Positions 33,002 through 33,940 of a stretch of DNA of 33,940 bases are shown in pieces. The first letter of the stretch is position 1, and each line of letters opens with the position of its first letter. Made by a program: the position numbers and the translations under genes. The stretch comes from an uncultured Sterolibacterium sp. (GTDB lineage: Bacteria; Pseudomonadota; Gammaproteobacteria; Burkholderiales; Rhodocyclaceae): contig CAILCO010000005.1 of assembly GCA_903832735.1 (NCBI GenBank), positions 1 through 33,940 on the forward strand. Reading direction: 5' to 3'. The notes below the pieces were generated by a model that was not told the DNA's origin, did not search any database, and was given only the letters and a program-made list of their open reading frames with translations.

Positions 33002-33594
33002 TCACTTCGCGCTTCCAGTCTGCGCAGTTCTTCGAGGGTGTTGATGTTGGCGAAAGCGGCCTCGTCGGCGAAGGGCACCTCGATCACGTTCAGCTCGGCG
33101 TACCAGGTTTCGACCTTGTGCCCGCCGCCATCGAGGAAACTGCTCAGGCTGTCCTGCAACTCGCGCCGAATCAGCGCGATCACCAGTTGCGCCCGATCGC
33201 CGCTTCGCGCTACCGCCAGTTGCGCGCCGGAGACTATCAGTTGTGCACGGAGTCGGCTGGCCAGATCGAGCGGCAGGAAAGGCGAGTCGCAGGGCGCGCT
33301 GAGCAGGAGCGGCGTGCTGCAGATGGCCAGCCCCGCGTGCACGCCGGCGAGCGGGCCGGCGAAGCCGCCCAGGGTATCGGCGACCACCGGATAGCCGAAC
33401 GCTTCATAGGCCGGTCGATTCTGGTTGGCGTTGATGATCAGCTTATCGACCTGCGGCGCCAGGCGCTCCAGTGCATGCGCCACCAGCGCCTTGCCGCGAA
33501 ACGGCTGCAAGCCCTTGTCGCCGCCGCCCATGCGCCGGGCCAGGCCGCCGGCGAGTATCAGGCCGGTGATCTTGAGGTCATTGCGCAAGCGCAT
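32995..33594 (-). CDS. mobA: Molybdenum cofactor guanylyltransferase
   Basis: This is a 199-aa nucleotidyltransferase that attaches GMP to molybdopterin. The GTP-binding motif is LAGGLARRMGGGDKG (about 14-28); other blocks are INANQN, GGFAGPLAGVHAG, APCDSPFLP and the C-terminal FANINTLEEL. Normal length. It implies molybdenum enzymes of the bis-MGD type elsewhere in the genome. The preceding partial gene on the same strand is an Fe-S protein, but the two are 178 bp apart. Confidence 0.95.
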   Translation of the reverse strand: MRLRNDLKITGLILAGGLARRMGGGDKGLQPFRGKALVAHALERLAPQVDKLIINANQNRPAYEAFGYPVVADTLGGFAGPLAGVHAGLAICSTPLLLSAPCDSPFLPLDLASRLRAQLIVSGAQLAVARSGDRAQLVIALIRRELQDSLSSFLDGGGHKVETWYAELNVIEVPFADEAAFANINTLEELRRLEARSEP

Positions 33595-33657
33595 TTAGCG
33601 TGAAATACGTTGCCAAGCGCGCTGTGTCAGGTTCGAGCGTAGCGAGCCGGTTGGTAG

Positions 33658-33675
33658 CCTCCCCGTGAGGGGAGG
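33658..33675. terminator. GC-rich hairpin in the 177-bp spacer upstream of mobA
   Basis: CCTCCCC (33658-33664) pairs with GGGGAGG (33669-33675) over a 4-nt loop. It lies between the stop of the ferredoxin-like gene and mobA on the minus strand, so it may end the former. No T-run. Nothing else in this spacer is recognisable. Confidence 0.45.
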
Positions 33676-33771
33676 ATGGGAGGGGCGGGTCCTGTTGGCC
33701 CCTTGCCAGCTTGAGGTATTACGATGGCCTGCCATTTCATTACACGGAGTGGTTCATCGGAGCCATGGGCG

Positions 33772-33940
33772 CTAGTTCGTCATGGCAACCGGCATGATTG
33801 GGATCACCCTGGGCTTGAGTTCGGGCACCTTGACGGCGATCTTGCGCTGGCCGGGAAAGGCCAGGGCCTCGGTGAGCAGGTAGGCGGCCTGGGCATAGGA
33901 AGTGGGGCAGAGCTGGAAGCATTCCTGGCAGCCCCAGCAC
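33772..33940 (-). CDS. C-terminus of a ferredoxin-like 4Fe-4S protein (partial, 5' end outside window)
   Basis: The last 56 codons are visible. CWGCQECFQLCP has the C-x2-C-x2-C-x3-C-P spacing of a [4Fe-4S] ferredoxin cluster. About 45 residues follow (TSYAQAAYLLTEALAF, then PGQRKIAVKVPEL), ending PVAMTN with TAG at 33772-33774. A longer, different frame over the same bases has no such pattern. It could be an electron-transfer subunit of an oxidoreductase; which one cannot be judged from the tail. Confidence 0.75.
   Translation of the reverse strand, partial: CWGCQECFQLCPTSYAQAAYLLTEALAFPGQRKIAVKVPELKPRVIPIMPVAMTN

Noticed and set aside
33740-33940. 66-codon minus-strand frame MLGLPGMLPALPHFL...
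   Set aside because: The neighbouring frame shows a clear ferredoxin CxxCxxCxxxCP motif and a proper stop, so this one is a shadow.
1-33940. tRNA, rRNA, CRISPR arrays, phage genes or complete insertion sequences
   Set aside because: Looked for on both strands by eye; none seen. Tandem arrays at 21132, 21521 and 32974 have no spacer-repeat structure.

Overview
This 33.9-kb window is chromosomal, gene-dense DNA of high G+C content. It most likely comes from a betaproteobacterium, possibly of the Rhodocyclales or Sterolibacteriaceae type. The basis is gene content and order (lplT / alr-radA, ispD-ispF, OmpR/EnvZ-like pair, AmmeMemoRadiSam genes, tsaB-rimI-family 4 uracil-DNA glycosylase) and protein style; no rRNA is present to settle it. 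I see no tRNA, rRNA or CRISPR array and no complete insertion sequence.

Layout. 1-3000 is an accessory stretch, more AT-rich than the rest in its spacers and in the SDR gene: the N-terminus of a two-partner-secretion haemagglutinin-type exoprotein (cut by the left edge), a 555-bp spacer, an LHPP-like HAD phosphatase and a small SDR-like oxidoreductase. 3030-8336 (minus) carries central carbon metabolism: glycogen phosphorylase followed by PEP carboxylase, ending in a long hairpin. 8570-11766 (minus) is amrB-amrA-amrS plus a PAP2 phosphatase. 11909-13852 (plus) is ispD-ispF-thpR, three overlapping genes for isoprenoid precursor synthesis and RNA end processing. 13878-17103 (plus) is a catabolic-looking trio (Gfo/Idh/MocA dehydrogenase, DUF993 aldolase-like TIM barrel, AP-endonuclease-2-type TIM barrel) that converges on an intradiol ring-cleavage dioxygenase. 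18272-21510 holds a secreted endostatin/lectin-like protein, an OmpR/EnvZ-type system and a small secreted Pro-rich protein. 21588-23651 is tsaB-rimI-udg. 23741-27996 is lplT, a truncated LysR-type gene, alr and radA, followed by an FtsX-like permease (TTGA overlap), a Cache/HAMP/GGDEF/EAL protein, mobA and the C-terminus of a ferredoxin-like protein cut by the right edge.

Most striking observation. A short dispersed repeat, about 155-165 bp in its two full copies and about 97 bp in a deleted copy, occurs three times in 12.6 kb. Each copy lies at the junction of two tightly coupled genes of an operon: amrA/amrS, ispD/ispF and rimI/udg. Each is flanked by a short direct repeat that looks like a target duplication. 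Removing the element together with one flanking repeat restores an ATGA/TGATG stop-start overlap in two cases. In the third it removes exactly 56 codons from the tail of IspD, leaving the ATGA overlap with ispF intact. In the two intercistronic cases the element edge next to the downstream gene supplies a Shine-Dalgarno sequence. This looks like a non-autonomous element adapted to insertion at operon junctions. I do not recognise it as a named family.
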